64,000 bases of DNA, taken from the NCBI GenBank assembly GCA_014843695.1, contig JABXNX010000066.1, positions 62,001-126,000 on the forward strand, written 5' to 3'. Source of the stretch: Archivesica marissinica. Its lineage: Eukaryota; Mollusca; Bivalvia; Venerida; Vesicomyidae. The notes beneath the pieces were generated by a model that saw nothing but the letters and a program-made list of their open reading frames with translations, ran no database searches and had not been told where the DNA came from. Below, piece by piece: positions 54,267 to 64,000 of this stretch (position 1 is its first letter; each line of letters starts with the position of its first letter). The position numbers and the translations under genes were made by a program.

Positions 54267-57200
54267 GTAAGTGTTATTTTAATGTTATACTGATTTCAGA
54301 TTTCCATATAAATAAATGTTAAATATAGTGTAAAATACACTGTACAGTGTTCGTTGTCAAATTCTTTATCAAAATGTTAAACAGTTAAACTAAATAACTA
54401 CCCACTAAATAGATAAATGAAGGTAAACTGAAAGTAGATATGTGCATAGGTCAAAATGTAAGACGCATTTAGTTATATTATAAATATAGATTTGTTTTGT
54501 ACATAGATTCTATTTATTATCTTAATTCTGATATAATTCAGTTATATGTACACATAATATTATTATTAAATAAATACATAAACCGTTGAGTAATGACTAA
54601 TGAGCTACAATAAACAACAGACATCCGGCGCATACCCTGGAACCCCCGTCCCCGGCTACTACATCCTAGGACAGAGCCGTCGCTGGAGCTATTTTGATGA
54701 TACGCCCGGCCAAATATGCTTGTTTGTCGAGTGAGCATAGCGAGCGAGTACGCTAGGGGGCCCGGGGGCATGCCCCCGGAGATGTTTTGAAATGAGGAAG
54801 CAATTTCCTGCATTTCAATGCATTTTGTAACATACAATTGCAGGACTAAAGTTCTTACGGCAATCCATATAAATGTGGTTTTATTGCATTTTTGGAGTTT
54901 TCATCTTTTTTCATTTTCTGAGACCAATGATACGCACGTGCGTACTTGCGTATACCCAGCGACGGGCCTGTAGGACCATGTTACAACCCAAAATACATTG
55001 TAGATCTAGGTAAAAAAAATTCAGTTCTATTTATGCTACAATGTATTTTGGGTTATAACATGATCCTGGGATGTAACCCGAGTGTGGGGGGTGTCCAAGG
55101 TATGCGCCGGATGCCTGTGCTATAACCATGCTGTTTGTTGTTATTCTTTCAGGTAAAACGTCAATAATCCGGAGATACGTTAACGGTAATTTAGCGTGTT
55201 CATATCCTACAACCAAGGATGCAGTGCACAGTTATTTCACTCCAAGGATGCAGTGCACAGTTATTTCACTCCAAGGATGCAGTTCGCAGTTATTTCACTC
55301 CACGGATAATCATTCTCAGATTAGCTGCCAAATTGTCTGCGTGCAGATCTGAAATAAAGGAAACATACATTTCTTTCTACAAAGACCATAGCTTCATATA
55401 TTCATGCTTAAACCACGAAACTAGATGAAATTCCCAGCCAATTTTACCAACTTGGGCAACTATTCACACACAATTTGGTCAAAGGAAACATTTTGATTCC
55501 AATAGCTTTCGTTTCATTAGTGTCACAAACTTTGAAATAAACCGTGGGGGGGGGGGGGTCGATCACCTCATTTTTTCATTTGCAATTATGCTTACCCTAT
55601 TTGAATTCACATGCTGCAAAAATGGCTGTCCGAAGCTATGCGGTTAGTTTCGCATTTCCAGCACATGCACACTAACTACGAGATCAAAAATTAGCTCACA
55701 GAACATCCATTTTCAACACCGAGAAGCTAAAGCACGAACAATTCACTATTATAAGCATCACACGTGTATTCAAATATCTATTTTACCTAAGAAATATTTA
55801 AAGAAATTTACCAGCCTATTCGAACGCCTGGTTGGAAACTGTACACTGTAACCTAATAGCCTATTGAATACTAGCGCTTTAAGGAGTATAGGTCTTTGGT
55901 ATCCTCTGATTTCCTTTGCACCACATGCTATCAGTTTCTATCCGTTATCTCATCCTATAATGATTAAATCTCGACATATATCCTAAGGTATATCCAATGG
56001 ATATTTCTTATCTCAAAATTTGTTATCAATTAATTAACATGATATTGATAACAATTTTTATCATACCGCAACATTTTGATAGGGAACAACAGTAAATACA
56101 AAGGATTCCGACCAATATGACCAACATACATTTCGGGATAAATTTGATGTTATCAGTCAAGGGAGGTAATAGAAGAACGATCGATGCGGCTCATTGAACT
56201 GCGTATATTTATTGAACTTTCCTTATTTTAAATTCAGTACAGTATAAAACCACCATACGATGAGCTCGTCGCTTTTCACAGACGGATCTGTGGTCCAGTG
56301 GTTAATACGTTGAACTGGTAATCCAGGAATCGAACCTGCGATCCCCCTTCTGATCCTAATAAAATTAACAGTCTTTCAGATAGGACTTTAAACCGAGGTC
56401 TCGTGTCGGTTCTTTACACCGTTTACGTAAAAGAACCAGAGGAGATGCTGGAATGGGTCTCTGCCTGTATCATTGCACTATCCTCCAAAAATCTAATATG
56501 ACTAATCTCTTCAGGAGGCGTCGTTCATATGGGCAACCGGTAGCGACGATAAATAAACGTAAAATACACTCGACGCTTTTACCGGTTTGGGAAGTCATTC
56601 ACGGTGATTTGAAAACATGGAATTTAATTTACTAATTGGAACAGTTGTAGCCTACTATACTAATATATAATATATAAGAGTAAATTGTAAGCATATTTCC
56701 ATCCACAAACAACTATACACCATATGTTGAAACACCTGTCTTAGATGTTTGGTATGATTGCCGATAGAGACTGATGCGTTCCGAATGTACACAGTGCGTG
56801 TTCAGGAGTCGTACTTTCACTTCAGTTTGTTTTATTGCAAAAAGACACTGCTTACAAACTGAAACCAATTATTCAAATTATAATGGAAGAATTGCTACAT
56901 ATACGCAAAATGTCAACTTTTATTATATTTTCCCCATACGATATTGTGTCGCTTTAATGTTTATTTATAACAGTCACTTATCTATAAAATACCACATCCG
57001 GTATGCCTTGTTATAATATCATTGATGTGTGGGGGTAAATGGGGGAACACTGATGAAATGCAATATATTATTTATTTTTTACTTGAGTGGTATTACATCT
57101 ATAGTACTATCTAGAATGTATTATATACAGTACTATCTAGAATGTATTATATACAGTACTATCTAGAATGTATTATATACAGTACTATCTAGAATGTATT

Positions 57201-60200
57201 ATATATCGTACTATCTAGAATGTATTATATATTGTACTATCTAGATTGTATTATATATTGTACTATCTAGAATGTATTATATATTGTACTATCTAGAATG
57301 TATTATATATGGTACTATCTAGAATGTATTATATATGGTACTATCTAGAATGTATTATGTATTGTACTATCTAGAATGTATTATATATTTTACTATCTAG
57401 ATTGTATTATATATGGTACTATCTAGAATGTATTATATATGGTACTATCTAGAATGTATTATATATCGTACTATCTAGAATGTATTATATATCGTACTAT
57501 TTAGAATGTATTATATATCGTACTATCTAGAATGTATCATATATTGTACTATCTAGAATGTATTATATATTGTACTATCTAGAATGTATCATATATTGTA
57601 CTATCTAGATTGTATTATATATGGTACTATCTAGAATGTATTATATATGGTACTATCTAGAATGTATTATATACAGTACTATCTAGAATGTATTATGTAT
57701 TGTACTATCTAGAATGTATTATATATTGTACTATGTAGATTGTATTATATATTGTACTATCTAGAATGTATTATATATTGTACTATCTAGAATGTATTAT
57801 GTATTGTACTATCTAGAATGTATTATATATTGTACTATGTAGATTGTATTATATATTGTACTATCTAGAATGTATCATATATTGTACTATCTAGATTGTA
57901 TTATATATGGTACTATCTAGAATGTATTATATATTGTACTATCTAGAGTGTATTATATACAGTACTATCTAGAATGTATTATGTATTGTACTATCTAGAA
58001 TGTATTATATATTGTACTATCTAGAATGTATTATATATTGTACTATCTAGAGTGTATTATATACAGTACTATCTAGAATGTATTATATATTGTACTATCT
58101 AGAATGTATTATATATTGTACTATCTAGAATGTATTATATATTGTACTATCTAGAATGTATCATATATTGTACTATCTAGAATGTATTATATATTGTACT
58201 ATCTAGAATGTATCATATATTGTACTATCTAGAATGTATTATATATTGTACTATCTAGAATGTATTATATATTGTACTATCTAGAATGTATCATATATTG
58301 TACTATCTAGAGTGTATTATATACAGTACTATCTAGAATGTATTATATATTGTACTATCTAGAGTGTATTATATACAGTACTATCTAGAATGTATTATAT
58401 ATTGTACTATCTAGAATGTATTATATATTGTACTATCTAGAATGTATTATATATTGTACTATCTAGAATGTATCATATATTGTACTATCTAGAATGTATT
58501 ATATATTGTACTATCTAGAATGTATCATATATTGTACTATCTAGAATGTATTATATATTGTACTATCTAGAATGTATTATATATCGTACTATCTAGATTG
58601 TATTATATATGGTACTATCTAGAATGTATTATATATCGTACTATCTAGAATGTATTATATATCGTACTATCTAGAATGTATTATATATTGTACTATCTAG
58701 ATTGTATTATATATGGTACTATCTAGATTGTATTATATATGGTACTATCTAGAATGTATTATATATCGTACTATCTAGAATGTATTATATATCGTACTAT
58801 CTAGAATGTATTATATATCGTACTATCTAGAATGTATCATATATTGTACTATCTAGAATGTATTATATATTGTACTATCTAGATTGTATTATATATGGTA
58901 CTATCTAGAATGTATTATATATGGTACTATCTAGAATGTATTATATACAGTACTATCTAGAATGTATTATGTATTGTACTATCTAGAATGTATTATATAT
59001 TGTACTATGTATATTGTATTATATATTGTACTATCTAGAATGTATTATATATCGTACTATCTAGACTGTATTATATATGGTACTATCTAGAATGTATTAT
59101 ATATTGTACTATCTAGAGTGTATTATATACAGTACTATCTAGAATGTATTATGTATTGTACTATCTAGAATGTATTATATATTGTACTATGTAGATTGTA
59201 TTATATATTGTACTATCTAGAATGTATTATATATTGTACTATCTAGAGTGTATTATATACAGTACTATCTAGAATGTATTATGTATTGTACTATCTAGAA
59301 TGTATCATATATTGTACTATGTAGAATGTATTATATATTGTACTATCTAGAATGTATTATATATTGTACTATCTAGAGTGTATTATATACAGTACTATCT
59401 AGAATGTATTATATATTGTACTATCTAGAATGTATTATATATTGTACTATCTAGAATGTATTATATATTGTACTATCTAGAATGTATCATATATTGTACT
59501 ATCTATAATGTATTATATATTGTACTATCTAGAATGTATCATATATTGTACTATCTAGAATGTATTATATATTGTACTATCTAGAATGTATCATATATTG
59601 TACTATCTAGAGTGTATTATATACAGTACTATCTAGAATGTATTATATATTGTACTATCTAGAGTGTATTATATACAGTACTATCTAGAATGTATTATAT
59701 ATTGTACTATCTAGAATGTATTATATATTGTACTATCTAGAATGTATTATATATTGTACTATCTAGAATGTATCATATATTGTACTATCTAGAATGTATT
59801 ATATATTGTACTATCTAGAATGTATCATATATTGTACTATCTAGAATGTATTATATATTGTACTATCTAGAGTGTATTATATACAGTACTATCTAGAATG
59901 TATTATATATTGTACTATCTAGAATGTATTATATATTGTACTATCTAGAATGTATCATATATTGTACTATCTAGAATGTATTATATATTGTACTATCTAG
60001 AATGTATCATATATTGTACTATCTAGAATGTATTATATATTGTACTAACTAGAATCTATTATATATGGTACTATCTAGAATGTATTATATATTGTTTATT
60101 ATTTAAGATTATTTAACGTCGCTACCGGTTTCCCATTTGAGCGACGGGCAGTTTACTTAACAACACCTTTCCTGGGCAGGCTCCAGTGGTTAACCAGTAC

Positions 60201-60485
60201 TTGGTGCACCAACCTCCGTAAGAAACTGCCAACTTATTCATATAAATGAGACACGGTCTGAGCGGGGCTCGAACCCGTGACCATCAGAGATGATAGGTTA
60301 CAGTGGTATACAAGTCAGCGACCTTAACCACTCGACCACGTAGGCGGTCTTATATATTGTACTATCTAGAATGTATTATATATTGTAGATTATTTTTCAC
60401 CCAACTACAAGCTCACGATTGGTGTAGACTTCGCTCTGAAAGCAATAGAATGGAATTCTAACACGAAGGTCAATCTACAGTTATG
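54191..60485 (+). CDS. Rab32/38/29-type small GTPase (first three exons, partial)
   Basis: This is the 5' part of a Rab GTPase of the Rab32/Rab38/Rab29 group, which directs traffic to lysosome-related organelles such as pigment granules. Exons 54191-54266, 55153-55185 and 60389-60485 join in frame. The first 68 or so residues start with MDTSSKYPPTREHLFKVLVI. They contain the P-loop GEFGVGKTS (Gly21-Ser29) and, over the exon 2/3 joint, RRYVNDYFSPNYKLTIG and VDFALK, the switch I signature of this group, ending at LQLW. The WDxAGQ, NKxD and SAK motifs and the C-terminal cysteines should lie right of the window. No further exon is recognised up to 64000. Exon 2 has only 33 nt. Intron 2 (5.2 kb) is mainly a 26-bp array. 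I cannot tell Rab32, Rab38 and Rab29 apart from this part. Confidence 0.93.
54611..55142. mobile_element. Inverted-repeat element in Rab intron 1
   Basis: Left arm has ACATCCGGCGCATACCCTGG; right arm has CCAAGGTATGCGCCGGATGC, inverted. An inner hairpin is made by AACCCAAAATACATTGTAG (about 54986) and CTACAATGTATTTTGGGTT. The interior carries the GGGGGCATGCCCCC motif. The right end lies about 10 bases from the exon 2 acceptor. The 61- and 99-codon frames here are not genes. Confidence 0.65.
55153..55185 (+). CDS. Rab exon 2 (33 nt)
   Basis: Acceptor GTTATTCTTTCAG and donor GTAATT. It encodes GKTSIIRRYVN plus a split codon completed as Asp in exon 3. It holds the P-loop Lys-Thr. Confidence 0.9.
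55205..55305. repeat. 29-bp repeat after Rab exon 2
   Basis: Three to four copies of AAGGATGCAGTGCACAGTTA plus TTTCACTCC, beginning about 20 bases after the exon 2 donor. Confidence 0.95.
55306..55870. other. Intron sequence, nothing recognised
   Basis: Single-copy-looking AT-rich sequence with a G-run near 55548. No exon with Rab similarity. Confidence 0.5.
55875..56190. repeat. Dispersed intronic repeat (as 7895-8260), diverged
   Basis: CCTCTGATTTCCTTTGCAC, ATACCGCAACATTTTGAT and TCAAGGGAGGTAATAGAAG match the family. Confidence 0.6.
56278..56575 (+). repeat. SINE family A copy, complete
   Basis: CAGACGGATCTGTGGTCCAG head; the box B region is rearranged (GGAATCGAACCTGCGATCCC); tail GTAGCGACGATAAATAAACG. 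Confidence 0.9.
56576..57085. other. Intron sequence, mostly unrecognised
   Basis: AT-rich. GATATTGTGTCGCTTTAATG near 56940 matches one end of MITE M4. No exon seen. Confidence 0.5.
57090..60095. repeat. 26-bp array, about 3 kb, in Rab intron 2
   Basis: About 115 copies of TACTATCTAGAATGTATTAT plus ATATTG. Variants (ACAGTACT, TGTATCAT, CTAGAGTG, CTAGATTG) are arranged in long blocks. A run with two CTAGAGTG units at 58290-58400 recurs at 59590-59700, exactly 1300 bases (50 units) apart. The array resumes at 60350-60388 beyond a SINE and ends in the acceptor of exon 3. Confidence 0.97.
60100..60350 (-). repeat. SINE family D copy inserted in the 26-bp array
   Basis: Tail-first TTATTTAACGTCGCTACCGG, then AGAAACTGCCAACTTATTCA, CGGGGCTCGAACCCGTGACC, and head TTAACCACTCGACCACGTAG. 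Array units lie on both sides. Confidence 0.92.
60389..60485 (+). CDS. Rab exon 3
   Basis: 97 nt, donor GTGAGT. It encodes YFSPNYKLTIGVDFALKAIE then WNSNTKVNLQLW. The acceptor TATATATTGTAG is the end of a 26-bp array unit (TATATATTGTAC in the array). Confidence 0.95.
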
Positions 60486-60799
60486 GTGAGTTATACTTCA
60501 AGGCATTGTGTATGTAACATAACATAATGTGTATTGGCATTAAATAGCATACGCACATTTATAGCCACGAATGATGAAGCTTGACAAATAGTGAAATACA
60601 TGATACAGTTTTCTGAGAAGTTTGAATATATCAGTTAATAATTAGTTGATGAAAAAGTCCAATAAGTGACACATGAAATATAATTGCTGCACTTTTCGTA
60701 TATTTATGTATTATTTAGATGTTTTCTTAATCGAAAAGCAGTGAAAGGTCTGAGATGGATGACTTCTAAAAGGTTCATATGGTGGATTCCAATCTGAAT

Positions 60800-61200
60800 G
60801 CTGTCGTTATTGACACAACAACCGACTCTATTCAACCACTTTTCTCTATACTAATCTCTTTTTCTTCTCGTGCTCCGATTTGATAGTTCATGTTCTTGAA
60901 CTTTCTTCATATATTCCTTTAAATATTAACCATTTTCTTTTGTACATCCAAAACTATTGACTCACTAATACATTAAGTTCTGACATTCTTTAGCAAATAC
61001 ATAGAATAGATTTCACGTATTTTCATTGTTATATTATATATTATTTTCCTGCCTATTGTATATATCAATCAATTGATAGGGAGAAGAACTATATAAGTTT
61101 TCTTTCTTTCTAATCCCTTTTAGTCTACTGCTGTTAAATTATATGTAAAATGTTCATTTCTTGATTACATGTACATATACTGAAATAAATAAATGTTTAA
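60800..61200 (+). repeat. Dispersed retroelement-like 3' end
   Basis: Shares the TTTTTCTTCTCGTG and GTTCTTGAACTT region with 39180-39320 and ends with AATAAATAAATG and an A-rich tail. There is no coding region. Confidence 0.4.
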
Positions 61201-61639
61201 ACTAATCAAAAAGTAAAACAGATATATTTCGCCAGATTGTTAACATTCTTTACGGATTTGTATGACATTAGATTTTGGAATTTGTATATATATGGCCACC
61301 TACAATAATATGGTTTCATAAACTATTTACGTAATTGTCTATATTTCGGACATACAATTAAAACGTGATATGCAGGTGTTCTCTTATTGTGTTGTATTGA
61401 ACATAGAAGATAATTAAATAAATGCAGATCTAATTACCAATACAACTACACGTATACGATCAGGTTGTGTATTCGAAACTGTTATATAATGTTCTACTTA
61501 TTTATAATCATCCAACCTTATAATCAACATAACTCTCTGAATGTTCTCATAATAGCTTTCTATATGAGAACATTCTGACAGTCGTTTAATTTCAATGTGA
61601 TGAATCTTTATCATTGTTTTAACATTTTTATGTCTTGCT

Positions 61640-61795
61640 TTCATTTATATTGTTATGCATGCATTAGGTGACAAATAGGCCCATTGGGCCGGGTGCATCT
61701 TACAGTTGTGTAAATATTTTGTATTGATTGTATATGTTTGCATATGTCACTTTAATAAAAACTTACTTACTTACTTATACTACTGCCGGCCCGGC
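61640..61795 (+). mobile_element. LINE-type 3' tail with ACTT repeats
   Basis: GGTGACAAATAGGCCCATTG, then AATAAAA and ACTTACTTACTTACTT. A short simple-repeat tail after an AATAAA is typical of CR1/L2-like LINE ends. No ORF remains. Confidence 0.4.
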
Positions 61796-62615
61796 TTAAT
61801 TGTTGTTGGCCGGTGTCTATATTTATTGTGTAGTAGTAATGTAGCTGTTTGGGGAACTCGCTTGTTATGAGGTACCGGGGCGGGTCGGGCTATAATTAAA
61901 AGATCCAATTCACAATTCAAATTTTACGAAAAGTTCAATTCTTATTTATTTAACCTGGTTCAGATTCTGGATTAGCGTAATGCAGCCAGACTATCGGGGT
62001 ATATATTAGCTAGTGCTGGATTCGAACGCACACATAACCAGATTGGGTAGCCAATGGGTGGATTTTGAAACGCCCACCTATCCAGGTTGGGCAGCCAATG
62101 GGTGAATTTTGAATCTTCCTGGACCCAGAATGCCCATGACACGTTTATTATTATCCAAATATGCAACAGAACAAACAATTAATATTTATACTGCTTGACA
62201 CTAATCTCCTGTCATCATATTGCACAGACGAGTAATATAGATGTTGCATAATAACTATCTAGTGAATGGCAGTAATTATCTGTGTAAAGATATGAAGTAT
62301 TTGATGTGCTTAATTGTAACGAACGAAATTTGTAAATTATAAATGTATAAACTCTTCGAATTTAGTAAGGTTGAAAACGGTTACTTATTAGTTATGAAAT
62401 TGAAGTTTCTATAAATAAATTGACTCCCTTATTGTATATACAAAATGTACATCTAATAGGAATGAACAGGCTATCAATTTGAGCTTGATAGCACTACTGT
62501 GGTTTCACAGTAAAGTAATAACACCGTTGGAATATTACACTGTTGTAAATGTAAGGCACTCTACGATAGCTTCCAGGTAATGTGACGTATCAGTACTGTA
62601 GCCAGAGGCAAATTT
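61796..62615. other. Rab intron, mostly unrecognised
   Basis: Contains two direct copies of a 30-odd-base segment near 62040-62110 (AGATTGGGTAGCCAATGGGT and AGGTTGGGCAGCCAATGGGT). The minus-strand 68-codon frame covers these and has no family match. Confidence 0.5.
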
Positions 62616-62619
62616 CAAC

Positions 62620-62885
62620 CGTAATCTAGGGGGGGGGGGGTCCGGGGGCATGTTCCCCCATAACATTGTTGGGGCATAGCAGCGATTTCCTGCGTTTTCT
62701 GATCGAATGTGTTTAGACGTATAATTATGTACTGACCATTCAGTTCTCTAGCAGTCAACATTTTATACAGCAAAGGGATATTTTTTGGCATTTTATTTAT
62801 TTAATTTTTCATTATTTATTTTTGCTTTGGAAATATTAACCGAGGCAGCTTCCTCGGTGTGCCTCAGTGTGGCTACGGGCCTGCG
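62620..62885. repeat. G-rich dispersed element
   Basis: G-run, then TCCGGGGGCATGTTCCCCCA, CGATTTCCTGCGTTTTCTGA, ending near TGTGGCTACGGGCCTG. The organisation is similar to the interior of 54611-55142 (GGGGGCATGCCCCCGG, AATTTCCTGCATTTC, GACGGGCCTG). Confidence 0.55.
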
Positions 62886-63940
62886 TATTGTTTTAATGTA
62901 TATGTTGTATGATGTCATTGAGTGATAACATTGTATCTACAATTAGCTTAAAGGTATGTTTACACACACCACCATCTATACACAACATGAGTTTCAAAGC
63001 CACAGGAGTTGGTCAAAATATTGAAATTACAAATCATCGACCTTTCCTCATAACCATGACGACGCTTACCCATTTTAACCTCAACTATCTATACTATAGT
63101 AATGCTAACAACCTGACTTACCTGTAAGCATGCGAATACTTATTGTATCGAATGCGTATTTATAACCGGTATTTACTCTACGGTACTTTAGTTTATACAA
63201 ATTTAATTTAGCTCGATTCCTCAACTTAAATTATACAGTAATGTATAGTGGTCAGGAACATGTGTAATATTTCTGCAAATTATCTGATTGCCCATTTCCA
63301 CGTGGCCATATGCTAGTTGGTTTGTTGACACGATATATGAGTATTAGTTCCGGCATGGGTTGATTACAAACCAAATATCATTATTATTACTGTGAAAAAC
63401 GTTTTTCAGTACCAGTTTTTGGCAATTTTTCATCGATTTTAGTAAATCATTTTATCCCAGTCGGCCGCCACAATGGAGTAATTTCACGATGGGTGATTTC
63501 TACCGTGACACCAGCACGTCCAGATTTGGAATTCCACAAATGTTCAATTTATTTTCATAACGTTTTTCGCTGTTAGTCTGACCGTATGTTAAGAAATTCA
63601 ACATATATAGATAAATTGTGTAACATTATATCTCCATATATATGTCCGCGTCTTGTAGATATCCATTGCGCATAATTGTACCGAACGCGCAGCTTTCCGT
63701 TTTATTTTAAGAATCGTGAGGTACGCGAAGGTTATTATTGTAAGGGCTATATACCCTGACTAGCTCGGAACTATCACATGTATTTTACGGCACCGTTATT
63801 CTATCAACATACTAGAAACTGCATTGACATGTAATATACCAAACATTTGACAAGAATTAGTCACCACACATTTATTTAGTTTAAACATTATTTATTTCAG
63901 TATTTATACATCAATATATTAACATTTTCATATAATTTAG
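62886..63940. other. Rab intron, nothing recognised
   Basis: AT-rich. A short family B tail remnant may be at 63195-63225 (TTTAATTTAGCTCGATTCCT). No exon coding the WDxAGQ region is visible. Confidence 0.5.
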
Positions 63941-63942
63941 CA

Positions 63943-64000
63943 GCAGTAGACTGATGGGTCAGCAATAGACTGATGGGTGAGTAGTAGACTGATGGGTGAG
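63943..64000. repeat. Start of a further minisatellite at right edge
   Basis: Three copies of about 18-19 bp of the form AGTAGACTGATGGGTGAG, running off the window. Confidence 0.85.

Noticed and set aside
61972..62178. 68-codon minus-strand frame
   Set aside because: It covers a short direct duplication and has no recognisable domain.

Overview
The window is eukaryotic genomic DNA from an invertebrate animal. A bivalve mollusc is my best guess, but only a guess. It carries three GT-AG spliced protein-coding genes, all on the + strand, embedded in very repeat-rich, AT-rich sequence. Nearly all long open frames are translations of tandem repeats or SINEs and are not genes. By my own count, tandem arrays fill roughly 40 percent of the window.

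Region 1 (1-19643): the 3' part of cobalamin-dependent methionine synthase (MTR). Eight exons encode the C-terminal AdoMet-binding reactivation domain through to the stop codon. The upstream catalytic modules lie left of the window. Region 2 (19644-36632): an intergenic stretch of MITEs, SINEs and large minisatellites, including a 4.5-kb 19-bp array and a 3-kb 53-bp array, with one cluster of four perfect CRE palindromes. Region 3 (36633-49633): a complete eight-exon galactose mutarotase gene (GALM, 343 codons) whose mapped active-site residues are all kept. Region 4 (49634-54190): GALM 3' flank, a GA tract, SINEs and a 105-bp array seeded by a SINE head. Region 5 (54191 to right edge): the first three exons of a Rab32/38/29-type small GTPase, with a 3-kb 26-bp array in intron 2 and the rest of the gene beyond the window.

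The recurrent unusual feature is that minisatellite arrays sit on splice junctions. Two MTR exons have their 3' half plus 5' splice site amplified (73-bp and 144/152-bp units). The last GALM exon has its 3' splice site plus first exon bases amplified (nine 67-bp units). The acceptors of the first MTR exon in the window and of Rab exon 3 are the terminal copies of 52-bp and 26-bp arrays. These give many duplicate or decoy splice sites and testable alternative protein products.

Dispersed elements include at least five tRNA-headed SINE families (called A to E here), which share tails in two groups (A with D, B with C). There are several TTAA-flanked MITE families, a TA-flanked mariner-type MITE carrying a nested TTAA MITE with exact target duplication, a 1.28-kb hAT-like non-autonomous element with a perfect 8-bp target duplication, and LINE 3' ends. 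The three genes have no obvious pathway link: one-carbon/methionine metabolism, galactose metabolism and organelle trafficking.
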